A stretch of DNA of 64,000 nucleotides from Sphingomonas sp. PP-CE-1G-424 (GCF_004341085.1 NZ_SLXW01000004.1:310001-374000); one strand, 5' to 3'. Positions 15,650-27,138 are shown, counted from the first letter of the stretch. Translations and numbers: made by a program. Notes: generated by a model not told the origin, from the letters alone.

Positions 15650-16120
15650 ATGGCACGTCGTCGTCGTCCCGAAAAGCGGGTCATCCTGCCTGATCCCAAG
15701 TTCGGGGATGAGGTTCTGTCGAAGTTCATGAACAGCGTCATGCTGGACGGCAAGAAGTCCGTCGCAGAGCTTATCGTGTACGGTGCGTTCGAAACCGTCG
15801 AGAGCCGCGCCAAGCGTGACCCGATCGGCGTTTTCCACGATGCGCTGAACAACGTGAAGCCGGGCATCGAAGTCCGTTCGCGCCGCGTCGGTGGTGCAAC
15901 GTACCAGGTGCCGGTCGAGGTTCGTCCGGAGCGCGCACAGGCGCTGGCGATTCGCTGGCTGATCGGTGCGGCGCGTTCGCGCAGCGAGAACACGATGGCC
16001 GCACGGCTGTCGGGTGAGCTGATGGATGCCGCCAACAACCGTGGCAACGCGGTCAAGAAGCGTGAAGATACGCACCGGATGGCGGAAGCCAACCGTGCAT
16101 TCTCGCACTACCGCTGGTAA
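15650..16120 (+). CDS. rpsG: Ribosomal protein uS7
   Basis: A 156-residue protein with the standard N-terminus ([20 protein letters not shown]) and conserved internal helix ([20 protein letters not shown]). It nucleates assembly of the 30S head and, in enterobacteria, represses the str operon. It follows rpsL by 49 nt and is followed by a hairpin before fusA. Confidence 0.98.
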   Translation: MARRRRPEKRVILPDPKFGDEVLSKFMNSVMLDGKKSVAELIVYGAFETVESRAKRDPIGVFHDALNNVKPGIEVRSRRVGGATYQVPVEVRPERAQALAIRWLIGAARSRSENTMAARLSGELMDAANNRGNAVKKREDTHRMAEANRAFSHYRW

Positions 16121-16196
16121 CAGCGGGCTTTGAAGCCTAGCATTGCTATCCGTGTGATGGGCGGTCTTTCGCCTGTCATGCAAACACCTATATATT

Positions 16197-16221
16197 GGGG
16201 AGCCGGCACGTTCGGCTCCCC
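16197..16221 (+). promoter_or_regulatory. Stable hairpin between rpsG and fusA
   Basis: A perfect 9-bp stem (GGGGAGCCG paired with CGGCTCCCC, 7-nt loop) preceded by TATATATT. No T-run follows, so it is not a classical terminator. It may modulate the rpsG-fusA boundary or be a processing site. The TATATT before it could also be a -10 element of a fusA promoter. Confidence 0.45.
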
Positions 16222-16243
16222 ATATCCTTAAGGAAGCACGATC

Positions 16244-18340
<2,097 letters not shown>

Positions 18341-18352
18341 GCCGAAGGCGCA

Positions 18353-18444
18353 CGGAGCCAGGGCAACCTGGCTCCGAGACGCCGCAAGGCCGGCCGGCCT
18401 CGGGCTCGCCCGAGGACCGACGACACGGAATTCACTTCCGTGTC
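18353..18444 (+). ncRNA. Three-hairpin 3' UTR module, fusA copy
   Basis: Begins 12 nt after the fusA stop, on the plus strand. Hairpin 1 is 18353-18376 (10-bp stem, GCAA loop), followed by AGACG and a linker with GGCCGGCCGGC. Hairpin 2 is 18399-18414 (7-bp stem), the linker is GACCGACGA (18415-18423), and hairpin 3 is 18422-18444 (9-bp stem, 5-nt loop). This copy is upstream of tuf, inside a presumed operon, and on the opposite strand from the other three, but sense to its own gene. Confidence 0.7.
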
Positions 18445-18554
18445 GGCTCCCTGATCGAGGCAGGGGCTGGCGCAACGCTTTAACAGCCGCTATTGGGCCG
18501 CGTTCGCGCGGTTCCCGGGGTGGCACCGGAATACGAATCAGAAGGTAGGAAACA

Positions 18555-19748
18555 ATGGCCAAGGCAAAATTTGAGCGGAACAAGCCGCATCTCAACATCG
18601 GCACCATCGGTCACGTCGATCATGGCAAGACGTCGCTCACCGCTGCGATCACGAAGGTTCTGGCAGAGACGACCGGCGGTACCGCCGTCGACTTCGCCAA
18701 CATCGACAAGGCTCCCGAGGAGCGCGAGCGCGGTATCACGATCTCGACCGCACACGTCGAGTACGAGACGGCCAACCGTCACTACGCGCACGTCGATTGC
18801 CCGGGCCACGCCGATTATGTGAAGAACATGATCACCGGCGCAGCTCAGATGGACGGCGCGATCCTCGTCGTTTCGGCGACCGATGGCCCGATGCCACAGA
18901 CCCGTGAGCACATCCTGCTCGCACGCCAGGTCGGCGTGCCTGCCATGGTCGTGTTCATGAACAAGGTCGATCTGGTCGACGACGAGGAAATCCTCGAGCT
19001 GGTCGAGATGGAAATCCGCGAGCTGCTCAGCTCGTACGACTTCCCGGGCGACGACATCCCTGTCATCAAGGGTTCGGCTACCTGCGCACTGTCGGGTTCG
19101 AACCAGAAGCTCGGCGCCGACGCCGTCACCGAGCTTATGCAGGCTGTCGACGACTACATCCCGCAGCCAGAGCGTCCGCTCGACAAGCCGTTCATGATGC
19201 CGATCGAGGACGTGTTCTCGATCTCGGGTCGTGGTACGGTCGTCACCGGCCGTGTCGAGACTGGCATCGTCAAGGTTGGTGAGGAAGTCGAGATCGTCGG
19301 CATCCACCCGACCGTCCGCAAGACCACGGTCACGGGCGTCGAGATGTTCCGCAAGCTGCTCGACCAGGGCCAGGCTGGCGATAACGTCGGCGCGCTGATC
19401 CGCGGTGTTGCACGCGACGAAGTCGAGCGTGGCCAGGTGCTCTGCAAGCCAGGCACGATCAAGCCGCACACCGACTTCAACTCGGAAGTGTACGTGCTGT
19501 CGAAGGAAGAGGGTGGCCGTCACACGCCGTTCTTCGCCAACTACCGCCCGCAGTTCTACTTCCGTACGACGGACGTGACCGGCACCGTCGAGCTGCCTGA
19601 GGGCACCGAGATGGTCATGCCAGGCGACAACGTGTCGCTCGGCATCAAGCTGATCGCACCGATCGCCATGGACGTGGGCCAGCGCTTCACGATCCGCGAA
19701 GGCGGCCGTACCGTCGGTGCAGGCGTCGTCAGCCAGATCGACAAGTAA
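18555..19748 (+). CDS. tuf: Translation elongation factor Tu
   Basis: A 397-residue GTPase with G1 [28 protein letters not shown] and the C-terminal beta-barrels ([21 protein letters not shown]). It delivers aminoacyl-tRNA to the ribosome. A good ribosome-binding site (GGTAGGAAAC) precedes it, and a strong terminator follows. Confidence 0.99.
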   Translation: MAKAKFERNKPHLNIGTIGHVDHGKTSLTAAITKVLAETTGGTAVDFANIDKAPEERERGITISTAHVEYETANRHYAHVDCPGHADYVKNMITGAAQMDGAILVVSATDGPMPQTREHILLARQVGVPAMVVFMNKVDLVDDEEILELVEMEIRELLSSYDFPGDDIPVIKGSATCALSGSNQKLGADAVTELMQAVDDYIPQPERPLDKPFMMPIEDVFSISGRGTVVTGRVETGIVKVGEEVEIVGIHPTVRKTTVTGVEMFRKLLDQGQAGDNVGALIRGVARDEVERGQVLCKPGTIKPHTDFNSEVYVLSKEEGGRHTPFFANYRPQFYFRTTDVTGTVELPEGTEMVMPGDNVSLGIKLIAPIAMDVGQRFTIREGGRTVGAGVVSQIDK

Positions 19749-19776
19749 GCATCCTCTCCTTCGGGAGGTGATAGAA

Positions 19777-19811
19777 GAGCCCGGCTTCTCGCGAGAGAGG
19801 CCGGGCTTTTT
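19777..19811 (+). terminator. Intrinsic terminator after tuf
   Basis: Stem AGCCCGGC / GCCGGGCT with a partly paired loop, then TTTTT. It closes the rpsL-rpsG-fusA-tuf unit and separates it from the S10 series. Confidence 0.9.
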
Positions 19812-19936
19812 CGTGTTTGGCGCGTACGAAAGGCGTGGCGGCAAGATCGATCAACGTAGTCCGTTATCGCCCAGTCTCGGACGCTTACGCGCCTCTCAGC
19901 CTTGCCTAACACCGACCACTCGTTCAGCTTCAGAGT

Positions 19937-20356
19937 ATGCGGGGGTTAGCTGTCACGTTCTGGGGATTGTTGCAGGTTGCGGGATGCTCTGTTGGCAAAC
20001 CATCAGTGCATGAAGTTGCTCTTATCGAAGCTGTCACGGCTCACAGCAGTTGTGTCGGGGACCTAGCTAGGTGGCATCGCGAATTCTACTTCCAACCGGC
20101 TCTGGGGCTGATCGGCTCTGGTGTGGATAAGGGAACCATAAACGTCGAATATTCGGCAGGTCGTAATGGTGAAAAGGCCGGTCGCTTCGTCACAGAACCC
20201 CCAACGGTTACCAAGTTTGACGATTCACAATCCGCTTTTGCGTGGGGACGATGGAACCGCACATCTGGTCGATTTGATAGCTGGACGTGCGGTTGTAACG
20301 TAGGCGTGCCGGTCCGTAGCAGTGGGCCGCCTGCCTGCCCGGAACTGGGCAAATAA
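19937..20356 (+). CDS. Small putative lipoprotein
   Basis: A 139-residue protein whose N-terminus is a plausible lipoprotein signal: one Arg, a hydrophobic run (LAVTFWGLLQV) and a lipobox-like VAGC with Cys near residue 17. The mature part is short, with three further Cys residues (CVGDL, TCGC, ACPEL) and a WGRWNR stretch. I recognise no family. GC content is lower than in its neighbours and it lies between two translation operons, so it may have been acquired. Confidence 0.5.
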   Translation: MRGLAVTFWGLLQVAGCSVGKPSVHEVALIEAVTAHSSCVGDLARWHREFYFQPALGLIGSGVDKGTINVEYSAGRNGEKAGRFVTEPPTVTKFDDSQSAFAWGRWNRTSGRFDSWTCGCNVGVPVRSSGPPACPELGK

Positions 20357-20400
20357 TTCTACTCACCCCCGCAAGAGCGGTCAGAACGCGTTCCTCTCCA

Positions 20401-20449
20401 TCCTCCCACGCTAGGGGGAGGTGGCGCCGGAGGCGTCGGAGGGGGAGGG
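20401..20449. repeat. Left arm of TCCTCCCCCGC-type repeat next to DUF559 gene
   Basis: TCCTCCCACGCTAGGGGGAG followed by GGAGGCGTCGGAGGGGGAGG. It matches the left half of the elements at 14828 and 36275. Its partner arm lies at 20834-20884, on the other side of the nuclease gene. Confidence 0.8.
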
Positions 20450-20454
20450 GGCGA

Positions 20455-20829
20455 TTAGCTCTCGATGATGGTTCGGCGTCGGAGTGCGATGGACATGATC
20501 TGGCGAACGACGTCGTCGAGGTTTGCTAGCATTTCGCGGGCTGGGTAGCGAAGGACTTGTATGTTTTGCGCGATCAACCAAGCGTCTCGCGCTGCGTCTC
20601 GTTCGGGGCGGTTGCCGTGGTTGTGGGCTTCGCCGTCAACTTCGATCGCGAGTCGGGCTGGGGCGCAGTAGAAGTCCAGGACGTAGCGGCCTGCTGCGTG
20701 TTGCTTTCGGAAGCGTAGGCCTTCTTCGTTAGCTCGTAGCGCTAGCCAGAGGGCGATCTCGGGCGGGGTCATCTGTTTTCGCAGGCGCTTGGCGTTGGTG
20801 CGACCGGGTAGGGATCCTTCGAGCCGCAT
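20455..20829 (-). CDS. DUF559-family endonuclease-like protein
   Basis: A 124-residue protein starting at MRLEGSLPGRTNAKRLRKQM (20829); the longer frame only runs into the repeat arm. The DUF559 core, related to Vsr and other PD-(D/E)XK-like nucleases, is clear: MTPPEIALWLALR, FRKQHAAGRYVLDFYC, LAIEVDGEAH (D and E of the catalytic motif) and VLRYPAREM. DUF559 proteins are widespread and of unproven function, often suggested to be DNA endonucleases. It lies between the two arms of a dispersed repeat and is divergent from rpsJ. Confidence 0.85.
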   Translation of the reverse strand: MRLEGSLPGRTNAKRLRKQMTPPEIALWLALRANEEGLRFRKQHAAGRYVLDFYCAPARLAIEVDGEAHNHGNRPERDAARDAWLIAQNIQVLRYPAREMLANLDDVVRQIMSIALRRRTIIES

Positions 20830-20833
20830 CGCT

Positions 20834-20884
20834 TGCCTCCCCCTCCGTCGCCTCTGGCGACACCTCCCCCTGGCGGGGGAGGAT
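20834..20884. repeat. Right arm of TCCTCCCCCGC-type repeat next to DUF559 gene
   Basis: GCCTCCCCCTCCGTCGCCTC followed by ACACCTCCCCCTGGCGGGGG. It is the mirror of the arm at 20401-20449. Confidence 0.8.
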
Positions 20885-20938
20885 TGACTAGGTAGCATGG
20901 CGTTCGACAGGCCGAGCCGGAAAACCCGCTCCCCCCGG

Positions 20939-20967
20939 TTGCATTTCACCCGACTCTCCCGTAATGG
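20939..20967 (+). promoter_or_regulatory. Putative promoter of the S10 series
   Basis: TTGCAT (20939-20944), 17-nt spacer, TAATGG (20962-20967). It lies about 70 nt upstream of rpsJ, just beyond the repeat arm. Spacing and -35 resemble the rplJ and rplK candidates. Confidence 0.4.
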
Positions 20968-21038
20968 CCCGCCTTCGGTTTAAACATCAACCAGCAAGAG
21001 CCCGGAAACGGGCCCGCTCTTTCGCATCGGTAGGGACT

Positions 21039-21347
21039 ATGGACAGCAATATCCGCATTCGTCTGAAGGCGTTCGATCACCGTGTGCTCGATCAGGCCAC
21101 TGGCGACATCGCCGACACCGCACGCCGCACCGGCGCGCTCATCCGTGGTCCGATTCCCCTTCCGACGCGCATCGAAAAGTTCACCGTGAACCGCGGCCCG
21201 CACATCGACAAGAAGTCGCGCGAGCAGTTCGAGGTGCGCACGTACAAGCGTATGCTGGATATCGTCCAGCCGACGCCGCAGACGGTCGATGCGCTGATGA
21301 AGCTGGACCTCGCAGCAGGGGTGGACGTAGAGATCAAGCTGGCCTAA
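21039..21347 (+). CDS. rpsJ: Ribosomal protein uS10
   Basis: A 102-residue protein starting [18 protein letters not shown] at 21039 with TAGGGA as ribosome-binding site; an upstream in-frame start is not conserved. S10 joins the 30S head and NusB to form the antitermination complex. First gene of the S10-spc series; 289 nt precede rplC. Confidence 0.98.
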   Translation: MDSNIRIRLKAFDHRVLDQATGDIADTARRTGALIRGPIPLPTRIEKFTVNRGPHIDKKSREQFEVRTYKRMLDIVQPTPQTVDALMKLDLAAGVDVEIKLA

Positions 21348-21636
21348 GGGCTGGCGTGGCGCGGTCGACCAGCAATGGTCCCGCGCCGCTCTACATTGGG
21401 ATACCGCCGTCGGTGAAAACCGACGGGGCAGCGTCCCCCGTCACGCTTCCGCATTTGCAGGAGCACCAGCCCGGGACGGGGGCACGTTTCGTATTTACCG
21501 GGTTGAACCGACTCCATTCAGGGGCTTTTGCCGGGGATGGGGTCAGGTGGACGCATCATGGAGCTCGCTCCGGACATGGTCCGCAAGCCCCCGAGGAATA
21601 GTCCGACGGGGCCTCTGTCTAGGAAGGGACAAGATC

Positions 21637-22383
21637 ATGCGTACTGGCGTGATCGCGAAGAAGATGGGGATGACCCGCCTGTTCCAGGAAGATGGTCGGC
21701 ACGTGCCGGTCACCGTTCTGGCACTCGAAGGCAATCAGGTCGTTTCCGTTCGCGAAATGGATCGTGACGGCTACACTGCCGTCCAGCTTGGTGCAGGTGT
21801 CGCCAAGTCAAAGAATGTCGCAAAGCCGCAGCGCGGCCATTTCGGCAAGGCCGAAGTGGAGCCCAAGGCTGTCGTCCATGAGTTCCGCGTGAACGCAGAC
21901 GGCCTGCTCGACGTCGGCGCCGAGATCTCGGCCGACCACTACGTCGCAGGCCAGATCGTCGATATCCAGGGCAAGACCCAGGGTAAGGGCTTCCAGGGCG
22001 GCATGAAGCGTTGGGGCTTCGGCGGTCTGCGGGCAACCCACGGCGTGTCGGTCTCGCACCGTTCGCTCGGTTCGACCGGTCAGCGCCAGGATCCGGGCAA
22101 GGTCTTCAAGAACAAGAAGATGGCCGGCCACATGGGCGACAAGTATCGCACCCAGCAGAACCTCGAGATCGTATCGACGGACGTCGAGCGTGGTCTCCTG
22201 TTCGTCAAGGGTTCGGTTCCTGGCTCCAAGGGCGGCTGGCTCTTCGTCAAGGACTCGGTGAAGGTCGCGCGCCACGCCGACGCACCGTTCCCCGCCGGTC
22301 TCAAGACCGCAAACAGCAACACCGCAGCAGACACGCCGGCCGAAATGACCGACGCACCTGCAGCCGACGGCCAGGAGGGCTGA
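21637..22383 (+). CDS. rplC: Ribosomal protein uL3
   Basis: A 248-residue protein starting [16 protein letters not shown] at 21637, with AGGAAGGG about 7 nt upstream. The conserved loop with the methylated Gln ([18 protein letters not shown]) is intact. The C-terminus carries a short Ala/Asp-rich tail beyond the usual end, as in other alphaproteobacteria. It is an early 50S assembly protein. Confidence 0.98.
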   Translation: MRTGVIAKKMGMTRLFQEDGRHVPVTVLALEGNQVVSVREMDRDGYTAVQLGAGVAKSKNVAKPQRGHFGKAEVEPKAVVHEFRVNADGLLDVGAEISADHYVAGQIVDIQGKTQGKGFQGGMKRWGFGGLRATHGVSVSHRSLGSTGQRQDPGKVFKNKKMAGHMGDKYRTQQNLEIVSTDVERGLLFVKGSVPGSKGGWLFVKDSVKVARHADAPFPAGLKTANSNTAADTPAEMTDAPAADGQEG

Positions 22384-22385
22384 GC

Positions 22386-23012
22386 GTGAAGATCAAGGTT
22401 TCATCTTTCGCCGGCACTGACGCAGCGGACATCGAGCTCAACGACGAGGTCTTCGGTCTCGATCCGCGCGCCGACATCCTGCACCGTGTCGTCACCTGGC
22501 AGCTCGAGAAGCGTCGTGAGACGGCTCGTGGCACCCGTGAGCGCGCAGACGTCGCTCGCACCGGCAAGAAGTTCGGTCGCCAGAAGGGCGGCGGTACGGC
22601 TCGTCACGGCGATCGTCGCGCACCTGTGTTCATCGGTGGTGGTAAGGCTCACGGCGCACGCGTCCGTGACTTCAACCCGTCGCTGAACAAGAAGGTTCGC
22701 TCGCTCGGCCTGCGGATGGCTCTCAGCAGCCACGCCAAGGCGGGTTCGCTGGTCATCATGGACAGCCTGGCTGTCGAGGGTGGCAAGACCAAGACGCTGC
22801 AGGGCGATCTCGCAAAGCTCGGCTTCGGCAAGCGTGCGCTCGTCATCGACGGCGACATGGTCGACACCAGCTTCGCATTCGCTGCGGGCAACCTGTACGA
22901 AGTGAACGTGATGCCGGCTGCCGGCGCGAACGTTTACGACATCCTGAAGCATGACACGCTGGTGCTGACGCGCGCCGCTGTCGAAAAGCTGGAGGCGCGC
23001 TTCCATGGCTAA
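22386..23012 (+). CDS. rplD: Ribosomal protein uL4
   Basis: A 208-residue protein with a GTG start at 22386, 2 nt after the rplC stop. The long rRNA-binding loop is present ([31 protein letters not shown], about residues 60-90). In enterobacteria L4 represses the S10 operon; whether it does so here is unknown. Its end overlaps rplW by 8 nt. Confidence 0.97.
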   Translation: MKIKVSSFAGTDAADIELNDEVFGLDPRADILHRVVTWQLEKRRETARGTRERADVARTGKKFGRQKGGGTARHGDRRAPVFIGGGKAHGARVRDFNPSLNKKVRSLGLRMALSSHAKAGSLVIMDSLAVEGGKTKTLQGDLAKLGFGKRALVIDGDMVDTSFAFAAGNLYEVNVMPAAGANVYDILKHDTLVLTRAAVEKLEARFHG

Positions 23013-23319
23013 GAAGCAGAAGGCGGGCATCGATAATCGTCATTACGACGTTATCCTGGCCCCGCACATCACCGAGAAGACGACGACCCTGTCGGAGTTC
23101 AACGCGGTTGTGTTCAAGGTATCGAACGATGCCACGAAGCCCGAGATCAAGGCGGCCGTCGAGGCGCTGTTCGACGTGAACGTCGTCGGCGTGAACACGC
23201 TCGTCCAGAAGGGCAAGACCAAGAAGTGGAAGGGCACGAACTACTCGCGCTCGGACATGAAAAAGGCAATCGTGACGTTGAAGGACGGTCAGTCCATCGA
23301 CGTGACGACGGGGATCTGA
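23005..23319 (+). CDS. rplW: Ribosomal protein uL23
   Basis: A 104-residue protein with [14 protein letters not shown], the [14 protein letters not shown] helix and the [15 protein letters not shown] tail loop. It lies at the polypeptide exit, where trigger factor and SRP dock. Overlaps rplD by 8 nt, indicating translational coupling. Confidence 0.97.
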   Translation: MAKKQKAGIDNRHYDVILAPHITEKTTTLSEFNAVVFKVSNDATKPEIKAAVEALFDVNVVGVNTLVQKGKTKKWKGTNYSRSDMKKAIVTLKDGQSIDVTTGI

Positions 23320-23323
23320 GGCC

Positions 23324-24163
23324 ATGGCACTCAAGCATTATAATCCGACATCGCCGGCACGCCGCGGTCTCATCCTGGTCGACAAGTCGTCGCTCTGGAA
23401 GGGTCGCCCCGTCAAGGCGCTGACCGAAGGTAAGCACAAGACCGGCGGTCGTAACAACAAGGGCCATGTGACCTCGCGCGGCATCGCCGGCGGTCACAAG
23501 CAGAAGTACCGCTACATCGACTTCAAGCGTCGCAAGTGGGACGTCGAAGGCACTGTCGAGCGGATCGAGTATGATCCCAACCGCACCGCGTTCATCGCCC
23601 TGGTCAAGTACCCGGACGAAGAGCTCGCCTACATCCTGGCGCCACAGCGTCTGGCCGTCGGCGACAAGGTCCTCGCGGCCAAGAAGACCGACGTGAAGCC
23701 AGGCAATGCCATGGAACTCGGTCAGATGCCGGTCGGCACCATCGTCCACAACGTGGAGATGAAGCCGATGAAGGGTGGCCAGATCGCTCGTTCGGCCGGC
23801 ACGTACGTGCAGGTCGTCGGTCGCGACAAGGGCATGGTGATGGTCCGCCTGAACTCGGGCGAGCAGCGCTACATCCGCAGCGATTGCATGGCGACGGTTG
23901 GCGCGGTCTCGAACCCCGACAACCAGAACCAGAACCTGGGCAAGGCAGGCCGTTCGCGCTGGATGGGTATCCGTCCTCTGACGCGCGGCGTCGCCAAGAA
24001 CCCGGTCGACCATCCGCACGGCGGTGGTGAAGGCCGTACCTCGGGTGGCCGTCATCCGGTTACGCCTTGGGGCAAGCCGACGAAGGGTGCGCGCACGCGT
24101 CATAACAAGTCGACCGACAAGATGATCATCCGGTCGCGTCATTCGACGAAGAGGAAGGGCTAA
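23324..24163 (+). CDS. rplB: Ribosomal protein uL2
   Basis: A 279-residue protein of normal length. The N-terminus [15 protein letters not shown] and the conserved C-terminal region ([20 protein letters not shown], with the peptidyl-transferase-proximal His) are complete. It is needed for subunit association and peptide bond formation. Follows rplW by 4 nt. Confidence 0.98.
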   Translation: MALKHYNPTSPARRGLILVDKSSLWKGRPVKALTEGKHKTGGRNNKGHVTSRGIAGGHKQKYRYIDFKRRKWDVEGTVERIEYDPNRTAFIALVKYPDEELAYILAPQRLAVGDKVLAAKKTDVKPGNAMELGQMPVGTIVHNVEMKPMKGGQIARSAGTYVQVVGRDKGMVMVRLNSGEQRYIRSDCMATVGAVSNPDNQNQNLGKAGRSRWMGIRPLTRGVAKNPVDHPHGGGEGRTSGGRHPVTPWGKPTKGARTRHNKSTDKMIIRSRHSTKRKG

Positions 24164-24164
24164 C

Positions 24165-24440
24165 ATGGCTCGTTCAGTCTGGAAGGGCCCCTTCGTGGAC
24201 CTTCATCTGCTCAAGAAGGCAGAAACCGCCCAGGACACCAACGCGCGTTCGCCGATCAAGACCTGGTCGCGTCGCTCGACTATCCTGCCGTCGTTCGTGG
24301 GTCTCACGTTCAACGTCTATAACGGCCGCAAGTTCGTGCCCGTCTCGGTCAACGAAGACATGGTCGGCATGAAGCTCGGTGAGTTCGCGCCCACGCGCTA
24401 CTTCCCCGGCCACTCCGCCGACAAGAAGGGCAAGCGCTGA
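24165..24440 (+). CDS. rpsS: Ribosomal protein uS19
   Basis: A 91-residue protein with [20 protein letters not shown] and the conserved [18 protein letters not shown] end. It sits in the 30S head near S13. Starts 1 nt after rplB and overlaps rplV by one base. Confidence 0.98.
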   Translation: MARSVWKGPFVDLHLLKKAETAQDTNARSPIKTWSRRSTILPSFVGLTFNVYNGRKFVPVSVNEDMVGMKLGEFAPTRYFPGHSADKKGKR

Positions 24441-24817
24441 TGTCTAAGCAAGTCAGCCCGCGCAAGGTCGCGGACAACGAGGCGCTTTCGGTCGGTACGC
24501 AGATCCGTGGTTCCGCGCAGAAGCTCGGCCTCGTGGCTGCGCTGATCCGTGGCAAGAAGGTCGGCGATGCGATGAACATCCTCGCCTTCTCGACCAAGGG
24601 CATGGCGATCGAAGCGCGCAAGGTGCTGGCCTCGGCCATCGCCAACGCCGAGAACAACCATAACCTCGACGTCGACGCACTCGTCGTCGCCGAGGCTTCG
24701 GTCGGCAAGTCGATCACGATGAAGCGCTTCGCTACCCGCGGCCGCGGCAAGTCGACCCGCATCCTCAAGCCATTCAGCCGTCTGCGCATCGTCGTGCGCG
24801 AGCAGGAAGAAGCATAA
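24440..24817 (+). CDS. rplV: Ribosomal protein uL22
   Basis: A 125-residue protein. The extended beta-hairpin that lines the exit tunnel is present ([22 protein letters not shown]). The N-terminal 12 residues precede the core typical of the family. One-base overlaps with rpsS and rpsC show tight coupling. Confidence 0.97.
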   Translation: MSKQVSPRKVADNEALSVGTQIRGSAQKLGLVAALIRGKKVGDAMNILAFSTKGMAIEARKVLASAIANAENNHNLDVDALVVAEASVGKSITMKRFATRGRGKSTRILKPFSRLRIVVREQEEA

Positions 24818-25524
24818 TGGGTCAGAAGAGCAACCCCATCGGTCTGCGTCTGCAGATCAACCGTACCTGGGATAGCCGCTGGTACGCCGAAGGCGCCGAC
24901 TATGGTCGGCTCCTGCTCGAGGATCTCAAGATCCGCGCATTCATCATGAAGACGCTGCCACAGGCCGCGATCTCCAAGGTGGTCATCGAGCGTCCGGCCA
25001 AGCTGGCCCGCATCTCCATCTTCGCTGCACGCCCCGGCGTGATCATCGGCAAGAAGGGTGCGGACATTGAGAAGCTGCGTTCGACCATCGGCAAGATGAC
25101 GTCGTCGACCGTGTCGCTGAACATCGTCGAGATTCGCAAGCCGGAAGTCGATGCGCGTCTCGTCGCGCAGGGCATCGCCGATCAGCTCGAGCGTCGTATC
25201 GCCTTCCGTCGCGCCATGAAGCGTGCGGTCCAGTCGGCGATGCGTCTCGGTGCCGAGGGCATCCGGGTGAACTGCGGTGGTCGTCTTGGCGGCGCCGAGA
25301 TCGCACGGTCGGAGAGCTATCGTGAGGGTCGGGTTCCGTTGCACACGCTGCGCGCGAACATCGATTATGCCGAGGCTACGGCGCACACGTCTTACGGCGT
25401 TTGCGGCGTGAAGGTCTGGGTCTTCAAGGGCGAGATTCTCGGCAACGATCCGACGTCGTACGACCGCATCATGATGGAGGCTCAGACCTCCGGCGTGCGG
25501 CCGCAGCGCGACGATCGTCGCTAA
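24817..25524 (+). CDS. rpsC: Ribosomal protein uS3
   Basis: A 235-residue protein starting [20 protein letters not shown]. The KH domain contains the GXXG loop in [14 protein letters not shown], and the C-terminal domain has [13 protein letters not shown]. It forms part of the mRNA entry helicase with S4 and S5. Followed by rplP after 15 nt. Confidence 0.98.
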   Translation: MGQKSNPIGLRLQINRTWDSRWYAEGADYGRLLLEDLKIRAFIMKTLPQAAISKVVIERPAKLARISIFAARPGVIIGKKGADIEKLRSTIGKMTSSTVSLNIVEIRKPEVDARLVAQGIADQLERRIAFRRAMKRAVQSAMRLGAEGIRVNCGGRLGGAEIARSESYREGRVPLHTLRANIDYAEATAHTSYGVCGVKVWVFKGEILGNDPTSYDRIMMEAQTSGVRPQRDDRR

Positions 25525-25539
25525 GGGGCAGGAACAGAC

Positions 25540-25974
25540 ATGCTGCAACCAAAAAAGACCAAGTTCCGGAAGGCCTTCAAGGGCAAGATTTCGGGCGACG
25601 CCAAGAGTGGCTTCTCGCTCAATTTCGGCTCCTACGGCCTGAAGGCAATGGAACCCGACCGGATCACTGCACGCCAGATCGAGGCGGCCCGCCGCGCGAT
25701 CACGCGTCACATGAAGCGCCAGGGGCGTTTGTGGATCCGCATTTTCCCAGACCTTCCGGTCTCGGGAAAGCCAGCCGAAGTCCGCATGGGTAAGGGCAAG
25801 GGCGCGCCGGAATACTGGGCCGCTCGCGTCAAGCCGGGTCGGATCCTGTTCGAGCTCGACGGCGTCGACGGCAAGATTGCCGCCGAGGCGTTCGAGCGGG
25901 CGGCCATGAAGCTGCCGATCAAGGTAAAGGTCGTTGCCCGCCTGGGCGACACCTCGCATCTGGGAGGCGAGTAA
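25540..25974 (+). CDS. rplP: Ribosomal protein uL16
   Basis: A 144-residue protein beginning [17 protein letters not shown]. The loop near the A-site ([23 protein letters not shown]) and the [17 protein letters not shown] segment, which is hydroxylated in some bacteria, are intact. Confidence 0.98.
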   Translation: MLQPKKTKFRKAFKGKISGDAKSGFSLNFGSYGLKAMEPDRITARQIEAARRAITRHMKRQGRLWIRIFPDLPVSGKPAEVRMGKGKGAPEYWAARVKPGRILFELDGVDGKIAAEAFERAAMKLPIKVKVVARLGDTSHLGGE

Positions 25975-25978
25975 GATC

Positions 25979-26185
25979 ATGGCTCGTATCGACGACATGA
26001 AGACCAAGAGCGACGACCAGCTGTCGGAGTCGCTCGGCGAACTGAAGCGCGAGCAGTTCAACCTGCGCTTCCAGGCCGCCACGAACCAGCTCGAAAAGCC
26101 GAGCCGCGTTCGTGAGGTCCGCCGCGACATCGCTCGCATCAAGACCCTGCAGGCTCAGCGCACCAGCGCTGAAGCCGCGAAGTAA
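25979..26185 (+). CDS. rpmC: Ribosomal protein uL29
   Basis: A 68-residue helical-hairpin protein: [39 protein letters not shown] and [10 protein letters not shown] are diagnostic. The ATG at 25979 is chosen over an upstream frame-extending start that lies within rplP. Confidence 0.96.
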   Translation: MARIDDMKTKSDDQLSESLGELKREQFNLRFQAATNQLEKPSRVREVRRDIARIKTLQAQRTSAEAAK

Positions 26186-26195
26186 GGAACGTATC

Positions 26196-26468
26196 ATGCC
26201 GAAGCGCGTGCTGACCGGTCTGGTCGTGTCCGACAAGGGCGACAAGACGGTGGTCGTGAACGTCGAGCGTAAGGTGAAGCACCCGCTCTACGGGAAGATC
26301 ATCCGTCGCTCGAAGAAGTATCATGCTCATGACGAGAGCAACGAGTTCAAGCAGGGCGAGACCGTGCGGATCGAAGAGACCGCACCAATCTCCAAGCTGA
26401 AGACCTGGAAGGTGATCGAGCGGGTCAACACCCACGCGACGCCGGAGCGGGCTTCGGCCGAGGGCTGA
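26196..26468 (+). CDS. rpsQ: Ribosomal protein uS17
   Basis: A 90-residue OB-fold protein ([20 protein letters not shown], then [19 protein letters not shown]). The start at 26196 follows AAGGAACG. After it the gene series is interrupted by 301 nt holding repeats and a terminator-like hairpin before rplN. Confidence 0.97.
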   Translation: MPKRVLTGLVVSDKGDKTVVVNVERKVKHPLYGKIIRRSKKYHAHDESNEFKQGETVRIEETAPISKLKTWKVIERVNTHATPERASAEG

Positions 26469-26487
26469 ACTGGTACGCTCCAAACCC

Positions 26488-26515
26488 CGTCATCCCAGCG
26501 AAAGCTGGGATCTCG
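26488..26515. repeat. Single-arm dispersed repeat (CGTCATCCCAG type)
   Basis: CGTCATCCCAGCGAAAGCTG followed by GGATC, a single palindromic arm (CCCAGC/GCTGGG). Related to the right arm of the element at 26547-26628. Confidence 0.65.
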
Positions 26516-26546
26516 TGGAAAGGGGTGATCGGCTCGAACCGGTTCC

Positions 26547-26628
26547 CGTCATCCTGACGAAAGTCAGGATCCAGAGCCAGGAGCGTAACGCTTCATAACT
26601 CTGGATCCCAGCTTTCGCTGGGATGACG
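26547..26628. repeat. Dispersed inverted repeat, mosaic arms
   Basis: The left arm CGTCATCCTGACGAAAGTCA belongs to the 6828/11982 type, while the right arm (CCCAGCTTTCGCTGGGATGA) belongs to the CCCAGC type. The outer bases pair, but the inner palindromes differ, so the element is a hybrid. Confidence 0.75.
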
Positions 26629-26681
26629 GTTTACATTGGAACCTTGTGTTCCATCGATGGAACGGCTAAGCGGCCGCTCCT

Positions 26682-26717
26682 CCCCGCTGCGGTTCGTCCG
26701 TGGCGGGGTGATTTTTT
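26682..26717 (+). terminator. Terminator-like hairpin upstream of rplN
   Basis: CCCCGC pairs with GCGGGG, with an inner CGG/CCG pair, followed by TGATTTTTT. It has the form of an intrinsic terminator or attenuator but lies between rpsQ and rplN, within a gene series normally read as one unit. It may end an upstream transcript, with rplN restarting from its own promoter. Confidence 0.6.
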
Positions 26718-26769
26718 AGGCGGGGTTCGGTCGGTATCGACCCCAGAGACAGAGAAGGGATACGGATCC

Positions 26770-27138
26770 ATGATCCAGATGCAGTCCAATCTCGACGTCG
26801 CTGACAACAGCGGCGCGAAGCGGGTGCAGTGCATCAAGGTGCTTGGGGGTTCCAAGCGTCGGGTTGCAGGCGTTGGCGACATCATCGTCGTCAGCATCAA
26901 GGAAGCGCAGCCACGTGGCCGTGTGAAGAAGGGCGACGTTCACCGCGCGGTGATCGTACGTACCGCCAAGGATATCCGCCGTGCAGACGGTACGGTCATC
27001 CGCTTCGACGGCAACGCCGCGGTGCTGGTCAACAAGAACGAGGAGCCGATCGGCACCCGTATCTTCGGCCCAGTCGTTCGCGAGCTGCGCGGCAAGAAGC
27101 ACATGAAGATCATCAGCCTTGCGCCGGAGGTGCTGTAA
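26770..27138 (+). CDS. rplN: Ribosomal protein uL14
   Basis: A 122-residue protein starting [20 protein letters not shown] at 26770 after an AGAAGGGA ribosome-binding site. The signature region ([20 protein letters not shown]) is intact. The final A is shared with the ATG of rplX. Confidence 0.98.
   Translation: MIQMQSNLDVADNSGAKRVQCIKVLGGSKRRVAGVGDIIVVSIKEAQPRGRVKKGDVHRAVIVRTAKDIRRADGTVIRFDGNAAVLVNKNEEPIGTRIFGPVVRELRGKKHMKIISLAPEVL

Noticed and set aside
18480-19844. Minus-strand open frame of 454 codons opposite tuf
   Set aside because: Antisense shadow of tuf with low-complexity composition and no ribosome-binding site.
20830-20949. N-terminal extension of the DUF559 protein to 20949
   Set aside because: The extra 40 residues are encoded by the repeat arm and are not like the family; the start at 20829 gives the usual length.
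20964-21038. Upstream in-frame start for rpsJ
   Set aside because: S10 normally begins at the MDSNIRIRL-like position, which has its own ribosome-binding site at 21039.
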